Part shown: piece after piece, positions 21,618 to 26,208 of the stretch | Layout of the letters: each line of letters begins with the position of its first letter | Numbering within the stretch: position 1 is the stretch's first letter | Position numbers and translations under genes: made by a program | IMG/VR virus record: IMGVR_UViG_3300049629_000047 | Coordinates: 1-26,208 of that record | DNA from: a virus | Length of the DNA stretch: 26,208 nucleotides | Direction: 5' to 3' (one strand) | The notes under the pieces: generated by a model | The model's input: only the letters and a program-made list of their open reading frames with translations | Database searches by the model: none | What the model was told of the DNA's origin: nothing

Positions 21618-22148
21618 ATTGAACCTATCACATTGGCATTGGCTGCAATTGCTGGAATTAAGCAAGGTGTGGCTATGTATAAAGATGCCAAAGCTGCGGG
21701 TACAGACCTTTATAAGATAACCAAAGAGATTTCTGGTTTCATTGGGCAATTCTTTGACGCGCATGAAGAAGTAAAAAAAGACGTTAAGCGCCAAGAGCTT
21801 GACCCGCCCAAAACCAAATCGATGAAAGCGCAGGCGCTTGAGAACGTGTTTCACCAGATCGAGTTGGAGCGCCAGTCGGTAGAATTGCGTGAGTTTTTGG
21901 TCTACCACACAGACCCTGCGTTGGGTGCCGTCTGGTCACGGTTCGAAGAAGAATATAAAAAACTGAACGAGGAAAACGAACAGCAGATTGAATTGGAACG
22001 CCAATTGGAGATTCAACGTAAATGGCAACGCAGAAAAAACCTCAACAATCTGCAAGACAAGGCGCTAATAATCGCAGCAGTTCTGACAGTTACTATATAC
22101 CTCCACCTGCTCCTATGGTCGATAAAACAAATGACAACGGACAAGTAG
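21618..22148 (+). CDS. Coiled-coil protein with C-terminal TM, probable ATT start (176 aa)
   Basis: The frame is open from 21609 and has no ATG before residue Met 19-20 of the product. An AGGCGG sequence at 21607-21612 is correctly spaced to ATT 21618, which gives MEPITLALAAIAGIKQGVAM, the same opening (M-x-PIT-x-A-x-AA) as relatives I recall. TTG 21633 lacks a ribosome-binding site. The middle is a highly charged helix (VKRQELDPPKTKSMKAQALE, KLNEENEQQIELERQLEIQR); the end holds one TM (ALIIAAVLTVTIYLHLLLWS). N-in/C-out or hairpin topology cannot be decided. Part of the lysis block; its last 127 bases are shared with the next gene. Confidence 0.6.
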   Translation: MEPITLALAAIAGIKQGVAMYKDAKAAGTDLYKITKEISGFIGQFFDAHEEVKKDVKRQELDPPKTKSMKAQALENVFHQIELERQSVELREFLVYHTDPALGAVWSRFEEEYKKLNEENEQQIELERQLEIQRKWQRRKNLNNLQDKALIIAAVLTVTIYLHLLLWSIKQMTTDK

Positions 22149-22306
22149 TTTTTTTGATCGCCCTGATTGCGGTGATGCTAATTCTGCCGCTGTTCCTGTA
22201 CGTGATGGCGTCAATGTATTTTGATATGCTCCTTGTGCAACAAGAAAACAAACAGCAGGCAGCGATCATTCGCCGCCTTATCATTCAATTGGAGGATAAA
22301 AAATGA
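22022..22306 (+). CDS. Single-TM protein overlapping its neighbour by 127 bases (94 aa)
   Basis: GGAG at 22007-22010 lies 11 bases before ATG 22022, which supports this start although it lies well within the preceding gene. The first 40 residues are polar and disorder-prone (MATQKKPQQSARQGANNRSS). One TM at about 43-65 (VVFLIALIAVMLILPLFLYV) follows, and a charged helical tail (VQQENKQQAAIIRRLIIQLE). A second start at ATG 22115 would shorten it to 63 aa with little overlap but lacks an RBS. The nested arrangement recalls overlapping phage lysis genes such as Rz/Rz1, although the features do not match those of spanins. The ATG of the holin gene lies in its last codons. Confidence 0.62.
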   Translation: MATQKKPQQSARQGANNRSSSDSYYIPPPAPMVDKTNDNGQVVFLIALIAVMLILPLFLYVMASMYFDMLLVQQENKQQAAIIRRLIIQLEDKK

Positions 22307-22815
22307 TTCCCATAGTCGCATCGTTGCTCGGCACATTGGCCCAAAACGGTCTTGGCCTGCTCTCCAGCGCCATCCAAGCCAAGGGTAAGCAAGTGGTCGA
22401 GAACACGCTTGGCGTAAAGATCCCCGACGCACCCACGCCAGAAGATGTTGGCAAGCTGCGCCAGCTTCAGTTTGAACACGAAGAACGTCTGATGGAGTTG
22501 GGCATTGAGAAGGCCAAGATGGAATTGGCCGAGCTTGACCTGTTGGCCAAGGCCGCGCAAAGCGACGCTGACAATGTCACAGACCGCTGGCAGGCAGACA
22601 TGTCCAGCGATTCATGGTTGTCCAAGAACATACGCCCTATGAGCTTGATAGCCATCTTTCTGGGCTACTTCTTGTTTGCCATGATGTCTGCCTACGGGTA
22701 CAACGCAAACGAGTCCTACGTCACGTTGCTGGGCAACTGGGGTATGCTGATCATGGGTGCGTATTTTGGTGGGCGCACGATTGAAAAACTTGCTGATATG
22801 CGAGGCAAAAAATGA
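22303..22815 (+). CDS. Holin of the 3-TM / GTA-holin type (170 aa)
   Basis: MIPIVASLLGTLAQNGLGLL starts with an amphipathic hydrophobic segment. A long charged helix follows (about 45-90), then SSDSWLSKNIRPMSLIAIFL, the signature of the GTA_holin_3TM family, and two further hydrophobic segments (GYFLFAMMSAYG and YVTLLGNWGMLIMGAYFGGR). It would permeabilise the inner membrane to release the endolysin encoded immediately downstream. The ATGA-type overlaps on both sides place it in the lysis operon. The N-terminal segment could act as a regulator (inference). Confidence 0.85.
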   Translation: MIPIVASLLGTLAQNGLGLLSSAIQAKGKQVVENTLGVKIPDAPTPEDVGKLRQLQFEHEERLMELGIEKAKMELAELDLLAKAAQSDADNVTDRWQADMSSDSWLSKNIRPMSLIAIFLGYFLFAMMSAYGYNANESYVTLLGNWGMLIMGAYFGGRTIEKLADMRGKK

Positions 22816-23150
22816 GCTTATCCGACGAACAAGCCGCATTCCTTTTGGATGCCTGCAAACTGATTCAATACGCAACCGACCAAGGTTTTAAGGTCACTGG
22901 CGGTGAGTTGGCCAGAACGCCTGAACAGCAAGCGATCTACTTTAAGACAGGCCGCTCCAAGACCATGAAGTCGATCCACTTGAAGCGTTGCGCCATTGAT
23001 TTGAACTTCTTCAAAGACGGCAAGATTATTTGGGACAAAGACACCATCGCGCCGTTGGGCGTTTACTGGGAGTCGTTGCACCCTAAGAATCGTTGGGGTG
23101 GTCACTTCAGTAACCTAGTGGACTGCCCGCACTTTGAGCGCAACGCTTAA
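22812..23150 (+). CDS. Endolysin, M15-type (VanY/T5-like) peptidoglycan peptidase (112 aa)
   Basis: A short zinc peptidase of the M15 class that cleaves peptide cross-bridges. The motifs are present: TPEQQAIYFKTGRSK, then SIHLKRCAIDLNFF with zinc ligands H56 and D63, RWGGHFSNLVDCPHFE with H107 and a basic/acidic pair near the end. No signal peptide and no cell-wall binding domain, so export depends on the holin. It overlaps the holin by four bases. Its TAA (23148-23150) interlocks with the antisense TAA of the 31-aa gene (23147-23149): the bases TTAA serve both convergent genes. Confidence 0.9.
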   Translation: MSLSDEQAAFLLDACKLIQYATDQGFKVTGGELARTPEQQAIYFKTGRSKTMKSIHLKRCAIDLNFFKDGKIIWDKDTIAPLGVYWESLHPKNRWGGHFSNLVDCPHFERNA

Positions 23151-23242
23151 TCAGCGAAGAAATGCAGCAGGGCAACGATTGCGCCGATGCCAACGATTGC
23201 GCCGATGAACAAGACTCCGATGGTAATTAGAAGTTCACTCAC
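23147..23242 (-). CDS. 31-aa single-TM peptide
   Basis: GTG 23242 has a perfect AAGGAG five bases upstream and overlaps the stop of the 210-aa gene (GTGA). It encodes MSELLITIGVLFIGAIVGIG followed by AIVALLHFFAD: one membrane helix with a tandem IGAIVG unit. Its stop codon interlocks with that of the endolysin. It is too short for standard gene callers. It is the last gene of the leftward block as far as can be seen. Small one-TM phage peptides are often lysis inhibitors, superinfection-exclusion or membrane-modulating factors; none can be assigned. Confidence 0.7.
   Translation of the reverse strand: MSELLITIGVLFIGAIVGIGAIVALLHFFAD
23173..23207. repeat. 18-bp tandem duplication inside the 31-aa gene
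   Basis: CAACGATTGCGCCGATG occurs at 23173-23189 and 23191-23207, separated by one C, so the period is 18 bp. It encodes the repeated Ile-Gly-Ala-Ile-Val-Gly in frame, lengthening the membrane helix by six residues. Confidence 0.85.
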
Positions 23243-23871
23243 GTCTTCTCCTTGATGTCGTAAAACCAATCATCGCCTGCGCTCCACTTGCGTGTGCCGT
23301 CAACAGTATAAAACTCCTTGGCTGCTTGAAAGTCAGGAAACTTTGTCTCCGCAGGTATTAGGCTTTGGTCATACCACAGGCACCTGTTGTTGGGCTGACA
23401 AGCAAACTGTCCGTTGTCCAACATGATCCAGTTAAAGGATTTGTGTTCTTCAGCCTGTTCGGTAAAGCCTGTGTCAAGCGTCAATTCATCAGCGCAAAAG
23501 TCCACAGTAAACATGTACCGCCCAAAGTGCCATTGTTTATCTTTGCCCAAAAACTTTACGCCCAAATTGCGTAAGCCGATCTTTTCAATGACGGTGAACC
23601 GATAACCCATGCAGTCCCACAACTGAAGCGTGTCGATTGACAACGTGCCGCTGTAATCCTCATGCCACACATACGCATGAATTGGTAGCTTGTCATACAG
23701 CGCGCCGTATGCGGGCAACAATGACTCAATGCGAAACACTTGGCCACGCAACGCTTTAAGGCTCACCCAAATGGCTGGCTCCAACTCACCGTGACCTTTG
23801 TGATGGTTGTACAAAAACTCACGCTTGACAAAGCATTTGATGGGCGGCAGCGATGCCACGATGTAACTCAT
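23239..23871 (-). CDS. Conserved phage protein of unknown function (210 aa)
   Basis: The protein starts MSYIVASLPPIKCFVKREFL and continues HGELEPAIWVSLKALRGQVF, RIESLLPAYGALYDKLPIHA, FLGKDKQWHFGRYMFTVDFC. It is rich in aromatic residues and has mixed alpha/beta character with no visible catalytic motif. I recognise the pattern (PIKCFVKREFLYNHHKGHGE) from conserved but uncharacterised phage proteins. The later part (FNWIMLDNGQFACQPNNRCL ... GTRKWSAGDDWFYDIKEKT) might be a beta-hairpin module. It overlaps its upstream neighbour by four bases and the 31-aa gene by four, so it belongs to the leftward operon. Confidence 0.75.
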   Translation of the reverse strand: MSYIVASLPPIKCFVKREFLYNHHKGHGELEPAIWVSLKALRGQVFRIESLLPAYGALYDKLPIHAYVWHEDYSGTLSIDTLQLWDCMGYRFTVIEKIGLRNLGVKFLGKDKQWHFGRYMFTVDFCADELTLDTGFTEQAEEHKSFNWIMLDNGQFACQPNNRCLWYDQSLIPAETKFPDFQAAKEFYTVDGTRKWSAGDDWFYDIKEKT

Positions 23872-24566
23872 GTGTTATTCTCCTTCAGCTTTGATTCAAT
23901 GGCATGGGCAAACCGCATAGATTGCCAACTACTGTCCCATCCGTTTTCCACACAAATTGTTTTAATTTCTTCAACCGTCAGCCCTACCCATGTGCGCTGT
24001 GGTGGGGTGGCTCTAACCATGTGTTTTAACCAATCAGCCTGAAACCACTCATCTTGCCCGTTAATCCTGACGCATAAGTCTGTGTGATGTGCGTGTTTTA
24101 AACGGTCAATTAAAAGTTGAATGGAATCTACTTGAAGCGAATTTATGTTTTTTTCAGTCAACAACCACGCCACAGGCTCTTGCTCTGTGCGCTGTGGTGG
24201 GTGTAATCGTGGGGTATGGTGATCGTAGACTTTAAGTGCTGTGTCCAAAGCAGTCAAAAAAGGTAAGCCATTATTGACCATTTCCTCAATATTGTTGCCA
24301 AGAATTGCACTTTTCTTTCGCCCTTGTTCTGATAAATCTTGCTCTGTGCACTGTGGTGGTGTACAAGTGTGAATGTCGTTTGTGCGTTTGCCGCATCGTG
24401 GGCAGAAGTTTTGTTCTTGGCTTTCCAACTCTGCAATGGCTTGCTTCCCTGCTTGGTAAGCCGCATACCCTTTGTTGAGCATTGATTGATTGGGCAAGCC
24501 AGCGTCAATTGTGTAGTAGTGATACTTCTTTAACGCTTCTTGCATCTGTTTCAATACTTCAATCAT
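23868..24566 (-). CDS. Mosaic zinc-ribbon protein with PPQRT seams (232 aa)
   Basis: Order of parts: N-terminal helical module (MIEVLKQMQEALKKYHYYTI, about 1-50); zinc-ribbon-like CPRCGKRTNDIHTC (C55, C58, H66, C68); seam TPPQCTEQ (69-76); a helical module; seam HPPQRTEQEPVAW (122-134); a middle module; seam TPPQRTWVGLTVEEIK (187-202); C-terminal helix. Each PPQxT seam is coded by nearly identical DNA (see repeats), which looks like module shuffling. Such EPVAW and WVGLTxEE modules recur in other phage proteins of my recollection. Function unknown; a nucleic-acid or host-modulating adaptor is possible. Overlaps neighbours at both ends. Confidence 0.72.
   Translation of the reverse strand: MIEVLKQMQEALKKYHYYTIDAGLPNQSMLNKGYAAYQAGKQAIAELESQEQNFCPRCGKRTNDIHTCTPPQCTEQDLSEQGRKKSAILGNNIEEMVNNGLPFLTALDTALKVYDHHTPRLHPPQRTEQEPVAWLLTEKNINSLQVDSIQLLIDRLKHAHHTDLCVRINGQDEWFQADWLKHMVRATPPQRTWVGLTVEEIKTICVENGWDSSWQSMRFAHAIESKLKENNT
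24179..24359. repeat. Seam repeats in the 232-aa gene
   Basis: Bases 24179-24200 and 24338-24359 are identical over 22 bp except one (CTTGCTCTGTGCRCTGTGGTGG); a third copy of the core TGTGCGCTGTGGTGGGG lies at 23991-24007. On the minus strand they encode PPQRTEQ or PPQRT at each module boundary. Confidence 0.8.
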
Positions 24567-24712
24567 TTATTTAACTCCCTGTACGCCTTAATGGCGTCTT
24601 TCAATTCGTTCTGCAATTGTTCAATGCGTTCTTGTTGCTCTTGCATCTTGGCGTAGGCTTCTTTGGCAAACTTGGCCAAGTTAGCTTGGCTCCACAAATC
24701 AAAGTTCGGCAT
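24563..24712 (-). CDS. Small coiled-coil protein (49 aa)
   Basis: ATG 24712 has a perfect AAGGAG seven bases upstream (24725-24720), which decides the start although the frame is open further. The product, MPNFDLWSQANLAKFAKEAY and onward, has a continuous heptad-like helix (KMQEQQERIEQLQNELKDAI) suited to a parallel dimer. No known family; short coiled-coil proteins of this kind are common in early phage regions. It overlaps the next gene by one turn (stop TAA against ATG 24566) and its upstream neighbour by 14 bases. Confidence 0.7.
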   Translation of the reverse strand: MPNFDLWSQANLAKFAKEAYAKMQEQQERIEQLQNELKDAIKAYRELNK

Positions 24713-24857
24713 TTCGTTTCTCCTTGATACTTTGCGACAACATTTGGCGCAACCACTTGGCACCACCTAAACGCTTCCACTCTGCATGGTGCGCCGGTAT
24801 CAACCGCACACCTACATATTTGTCCACGCCAGTCAATTCACTCTTGGGTCTTGGCAT
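24699..24857 (-). CDS. Small RHH-like protein (52 aa)
   Basis: ATG 24857 follows GGAG (24871-24868) by ten bases. The protein, MPRPKSELTGVDKYVGVRLI, then PAHHAEWKRLGGAKWLRQML and SQSIKEKRNAEL, has a short beta strand (KYVGVRLI) and two helices: the layout of ribbon-helix-helix DNA-binding proteins such as Arc. Phage proteins starting MPRPKSELTG with a following VRL strand and GGxKWLR helix occur widely as presumed transcription regulators. Candidate autoregulator of this operon, by fold only. It is nested in a chain of overlapping microgenes. Confidence 0.66.
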   Translation of the reverse strand: MPRPKSELTGVDKYVGVRLIPAHHAEWKRLGGAKWLRQMLSQSIKEKRNAEL

Positions 24858-24991
24858 TTGTGCTCATCTCCGGCTGATTTGGTTAGAAAAATAAGGTAGC
24901 AATTACTGCATCGCCAGACAAGACCTTCTTGCATGACCGTCCTACCGCGCTCGCGTCGTTTGCCGAAAAATGTTCTGATTGCTTCAATCAT
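24833..24991 (-). CDS. Small zinc-finger protein (52 aa)
   Basis: ATG 24991 lies close behind a GAGGA sequence. It encodes MIEAIRTFFGKRRERGRTVM and QEGLVWRCSNCYLIFLTKSA, then GDEHKCQDPRVN: a basic N-terminal helix (KRRERGR) followed by a C-x2-C-x12-H-x-C zinc motif (C28, C31, H44, C46). A CxxC...HxC set also occurs in the 232-aa protein downstream. Likely nucleic-acid binding or protein-contact; the family is not recognised. It overlaps the genes on both sides (24 and 8 bases), so strong translational coupling is expected. Confidence 0.62.
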   Translation of the reverse strand: MIEAIRTFFGKRRERGRTVMQEGLVWRCSNCYLIFLTKSAGDEHKCQDPRVN

Positions 24992-25190
24992 GCTTCCTCG
25001 CTTTCAGCATTGCGTCTGCTATTGCGTAAGCCTGTGTTGGTATCTCTGAAAATAAACTATCATTGTCAATTAACGCCTGCATAGCCTTGGCAGCCATGTA
25101 GTCACGAAGGGTCATTCCACTGTGACCATTGCTTCTCAAATTGCCAAACGTTACTTCGTTACCACTTGGAAATGCTGGTGAGTTGTTCAT
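24984..25190 (-). CDS. Conserved small phage protein with GMTLRDYMAAKAMQA motif (68 aa)
   Basis: After a short variable N-terminus (MNNSPAFPSGNEVTFGNLRS), the segment GHSGMTLRDYMAAKAMQALI and the closing YAIADAMLKARKHD are the signature of a very widespread small phage protein. It is predicted to be two helices. Function is unknown in all relatives I recall. It lies two bases from the upstream lipoprotein gene and overlaps the zinc-finger gene by eight bases. Confidence 0.85.
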   Translation of the reverse strand: MNNSPAFPSGNEVTFGNLRSNGHSGMTLRDYMAAKAMQALIDNDSLFSEIPTQAYAIADAMLKARKHD

Positions 25191-25192
25191 AT

Positions 25193-25450
25193 TCAGTACC
25201 TGTATTTAGGAGCACACGTCACGTCAGCCACGACGTCAGCGGTGTAGTTGTTGATCTTGCGTTTGCCAAACACCATCACCGCGCGTAGGCCAGAGCTTTC
25301 ACACTCTTGCACGGCCAAGATGACTTCGTTGCGGCTCATGGCTTGGATGTTCTTGTCCAGCACCATCTTCTGCTCGGCGGTGCCGTTGCTGTCGAACATG
25401 GGCGCGCTGCCCGCGCAGCCGCTCATCAATAAAAGTAAAAGGTACTTCAT
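25193..25450 (-). CDS. Phage lipoprotein (85 aa)
   Basis: MKYLLLLLMSGCAGSAPMFD is a short lipoprotein signal with lipobox LMSGC; the mature protein would start at Cys 12. The rest (AMSRNEVILAVQECESSGLR, then AVMVFGKRKINNYTADVVAD, VTCAPKYRY) resembles a phage lipoprotein family in which SRNEVI..CE....A.VxYxKRKIN is conserved. Two further cysteines may form a disulfide in the periplasm. Possible roles are superinfection exclusion or envelope protection. It is not proline-rich like Rz1, so an outer-membrane spanin role is unlikely. ATG 25450 overlaps the stop of the upstream gene. Confidence 0.82.
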   Translation of the reverse strand: MKYLLLLLMSGCAGSAPMFDSNGTAEQKMVLDKNIQAMSRNEVILAVQECESSGLRAVMVFGKRKINNYTADVVADVTCAPKYRY

Positions 25451-25638
25451 GGTTGTTTTGCCTCATGTAAAAGTTCAATACGTTCACGCGACGCTCTGAG
25501 CGTGGTGTAGCGTTGGTGCAGTCGCTCCAGCACCACCACACGCTTGGCGTTCGCGCGCTCATGGGTCAGCATCTCCAACACCTTGGCTTCGTCAAAAGTC
25601 TTGAGTTCTTCATTTAATTTTCGCCATGTGAGTTGCAA
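25447..25638 (-). CDS. Conserved small helical phage protein (63 aa)
   Basis: MQLTWRKLNEELKTFDEAKV, LEMLTHERANAKRVVVLERL and HQRYTTLRASRERIELLHEA form a single charged helical protein. The WRKLNEELKTFDExKVLEML pattern is one I recognise from many phage early regions; function unknown. It overlaps the lipoprotein gene by 4 bases and the upstream 55-aa gene by 29, both consistent with one operon. The high Arg/Glu content suggests RNA- or protein-binding, without direct support. Confidence 0.75.
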   Translation of the reverse strand: MQLTWRKLNEELKTFDEAKVLEMLTHERANAKRVVVLERLHQRYTTLRASRERIELLHEAKQP

Positions 25639-25777
25639 TTTTGTCCTCCAGTTTTTTAGTTAACGCCATGCTCTTGCTCAACTTACGCCAAGCAGCGTTA
25701 TGGTCGCGCCGATAAATTTTTTGAATAGACTTCTCAGCCTTAAGCTGGGTCTTCCAATTGTTCAAACGTACACTCAT
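25610..25777 (-). CDS. Small basic helical protein (55 aa)
   Basis: ATG 25777 is chosen over an earlier in-frame position because it follows a GGAG (25787-25784) and overlaps the helicase stop (ATGA). The product, MSVRLNNWKTQLKAEKSIQK followed by IYRRDHNAAWRKLSKSMALT, is strongly basic and helical with no recognised domain. Its place between a helicase and a run of early-type small genes fits an accessory factor for DNA metabolism, which is inference only. A second basic WRKL segment (AAWRKL) recalls the WRKLNEEL of the gene that follows. Confidence 0.7.
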   Translation of the reverse strand: MSVRLNNWKTQLKAEKSIQKIYRRDHNAAWRKLSKSMALTKKLEDKIATHMAKIK

Positions 25778-26208
25778 TTCAACTCCTCCATTGCAATATC
25801 CGATATGGCGCGCTTGTCGTGTAGCGCACCCCAAATTTTTTCATCTATGGTTTTGTTTGTGAGCATGACGTAGCACCAGACGTCGTGCTTTTGTCCTGAT
25901 CTGTGCAGACGCCCAACGGTCTGTTCGTACAGTTCCAACGACCAAGGCAAGGACAGGAAAATGATTTTGCACCCGCCAAATTGAAGGTTGAGTCCGTGAC
26001 CCGCCGATTTCGGATGCACCAGTAAGAGCTCAATTTTTCCTTCGTTCCAACGTTGAATGGCGCTCTTGTCGTCAAGGGTTTGGGCGTGGGGGTAACGACG
26101 CTTAAGCTCTGCCAACTCCTCTTGATACGTGTAAGCAATGATCGTATTGGCTCTTTGATTTTCATTTATCAACTCCTCAAGCCGGTCAAATTTATGTGCG
26201 CTAAACCA
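25774..26208 (-). CDS. SNF2-type helicase, C-terminal part (cut by the window edge)
   Basis: The frame is open to the right edge (144 residues visible) and carries the RecA-like second domain of a superfamily 2 SNF2-like helicase: NTIIAYTYQEELAELKRRYP (motif IV region), LLLVHPKSAGHGLNLQFGGC with motif V SAGHGLNLQ (68-76), and YEQTVGRLHRSGQKHDVWCY with motif VI QTVGRLHRSGQ (96-106). Motifs I-III lie outside the window. In phages such proteins act in DNA replication or recombination, with dsDNA translocation. It is the first visible gene of the right leftward block. A TTG at 26172 is not a real start, since the frame continues. Confidence 0.92.
   Translation of the reverse strand, partial: WFSAHKFDRLEELINENQRANTIIAYTYQEELAELKRRYPHAQTLDDKSAIQRWNEGKIELLLVHPKSAGHGLNLQFGGCKIIFLSLPWSLELYEQTVGRLHRSGQKHDVWCYVMLTNKTIDEKIWGALHDKRAISDIAMEELK

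Noticed and set aside
23740-24042. Rightward frame between the 210-aa and 232-aa genes
   Set aside because: Fully antisense to two coupled leftward genes, no RBS, shadow reading.
25193-25450. Rz1-type outer-membrane spanin
   Set aside because: Lipoprotein signal fits, but it is not proline-rich, is not nested in an inner-membrane spanin gene and lies outside the lysis operon.
1-26208. tRNA genes or rRNA
   Set aside because: No cloverleaf-like segment with TTC-A-A/GG arms was recognised by eye; a tRNA scan would settle it.

Overview
The window reads as one continuous stretch of a podovirus-type tailed phage genome. The virion genes follow the P22 plan: small and large terminase, a P22-like portal with a long helical C-terminus, scaffold, a P22-fold coat protein, gp4-like and gp10-like tail-neck proteins, ejection-type internal proteins and a fibre with a tailspike-like head-binding N-terminus. 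There is no tape measure, sheath or tail tube. Many small proteins resemble those common in uncultured freshwater and marine phages, and coding style suggests a proteobacterial host (possibly Burkholderiales). No integrase or repressor is visible, so lifestyle cannot be decided. Family names come from sequence recognition only; no database search was run.

Layout. Leftward genes occupy 1-461: a truncated conserved phage protein and a small orphan, each behind the same 18-bp leader and driven by a good sigma70-like promoter at 511-539. A roughly 640-bp non-coding control region (543-1178) follows. It holds an AT-rich patch, six copies of a 9-bp motif, seven 16-bp palindromes in a two-fold symmetric array (827-1032), G-tracts and a rightward extended -10 promoter that abuts terS. 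From 1179 to 23150 everything runs rightward: packaging (terS, terL), small basic proteins and a decoration-like protein, portal, a ferritin-like helical protein, a block of small beta-structured or glycine-rich fibre-like genes (6662-8721), a second promoter-like site and hairpin, scaffold and coat. Then come three genes separated by a staircase of hairpin terminators, the neck proteins, a fibre-like protein, a cupin, three internal/ejection proteins, a tail fibre, and a lysis cassette (small membrane proteins, 3-TM holin, M15 endolysin).

At 23147 the rightward late block meets a leftward block of tightly overlapping small genes (31-aa membrane peptide, two larger unknowns, coiled-coil, RHH-like and zinc-finger microproteins, a lipoprotein) that is entered from a SNF2-type helicase cut by the right edge. 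If the genome is circular or circularly permuted, the leftward genes at both ends would form one early/replication arm starting at the 539 promoter and ending at the endolysin, with 543-1178 as the single divergent control region and possible origin. That global picture is inference.

The most interesting items are the palindrome array, the leaderless-looking terS promoter, the 127-nt overlap of two membrane-protein genes with an upstream ATT start, the 31-aa tandem-repeat membrane peptide, the shared N-terminal tag on two distant virion proteins, and the PPQRTEQ module seams.
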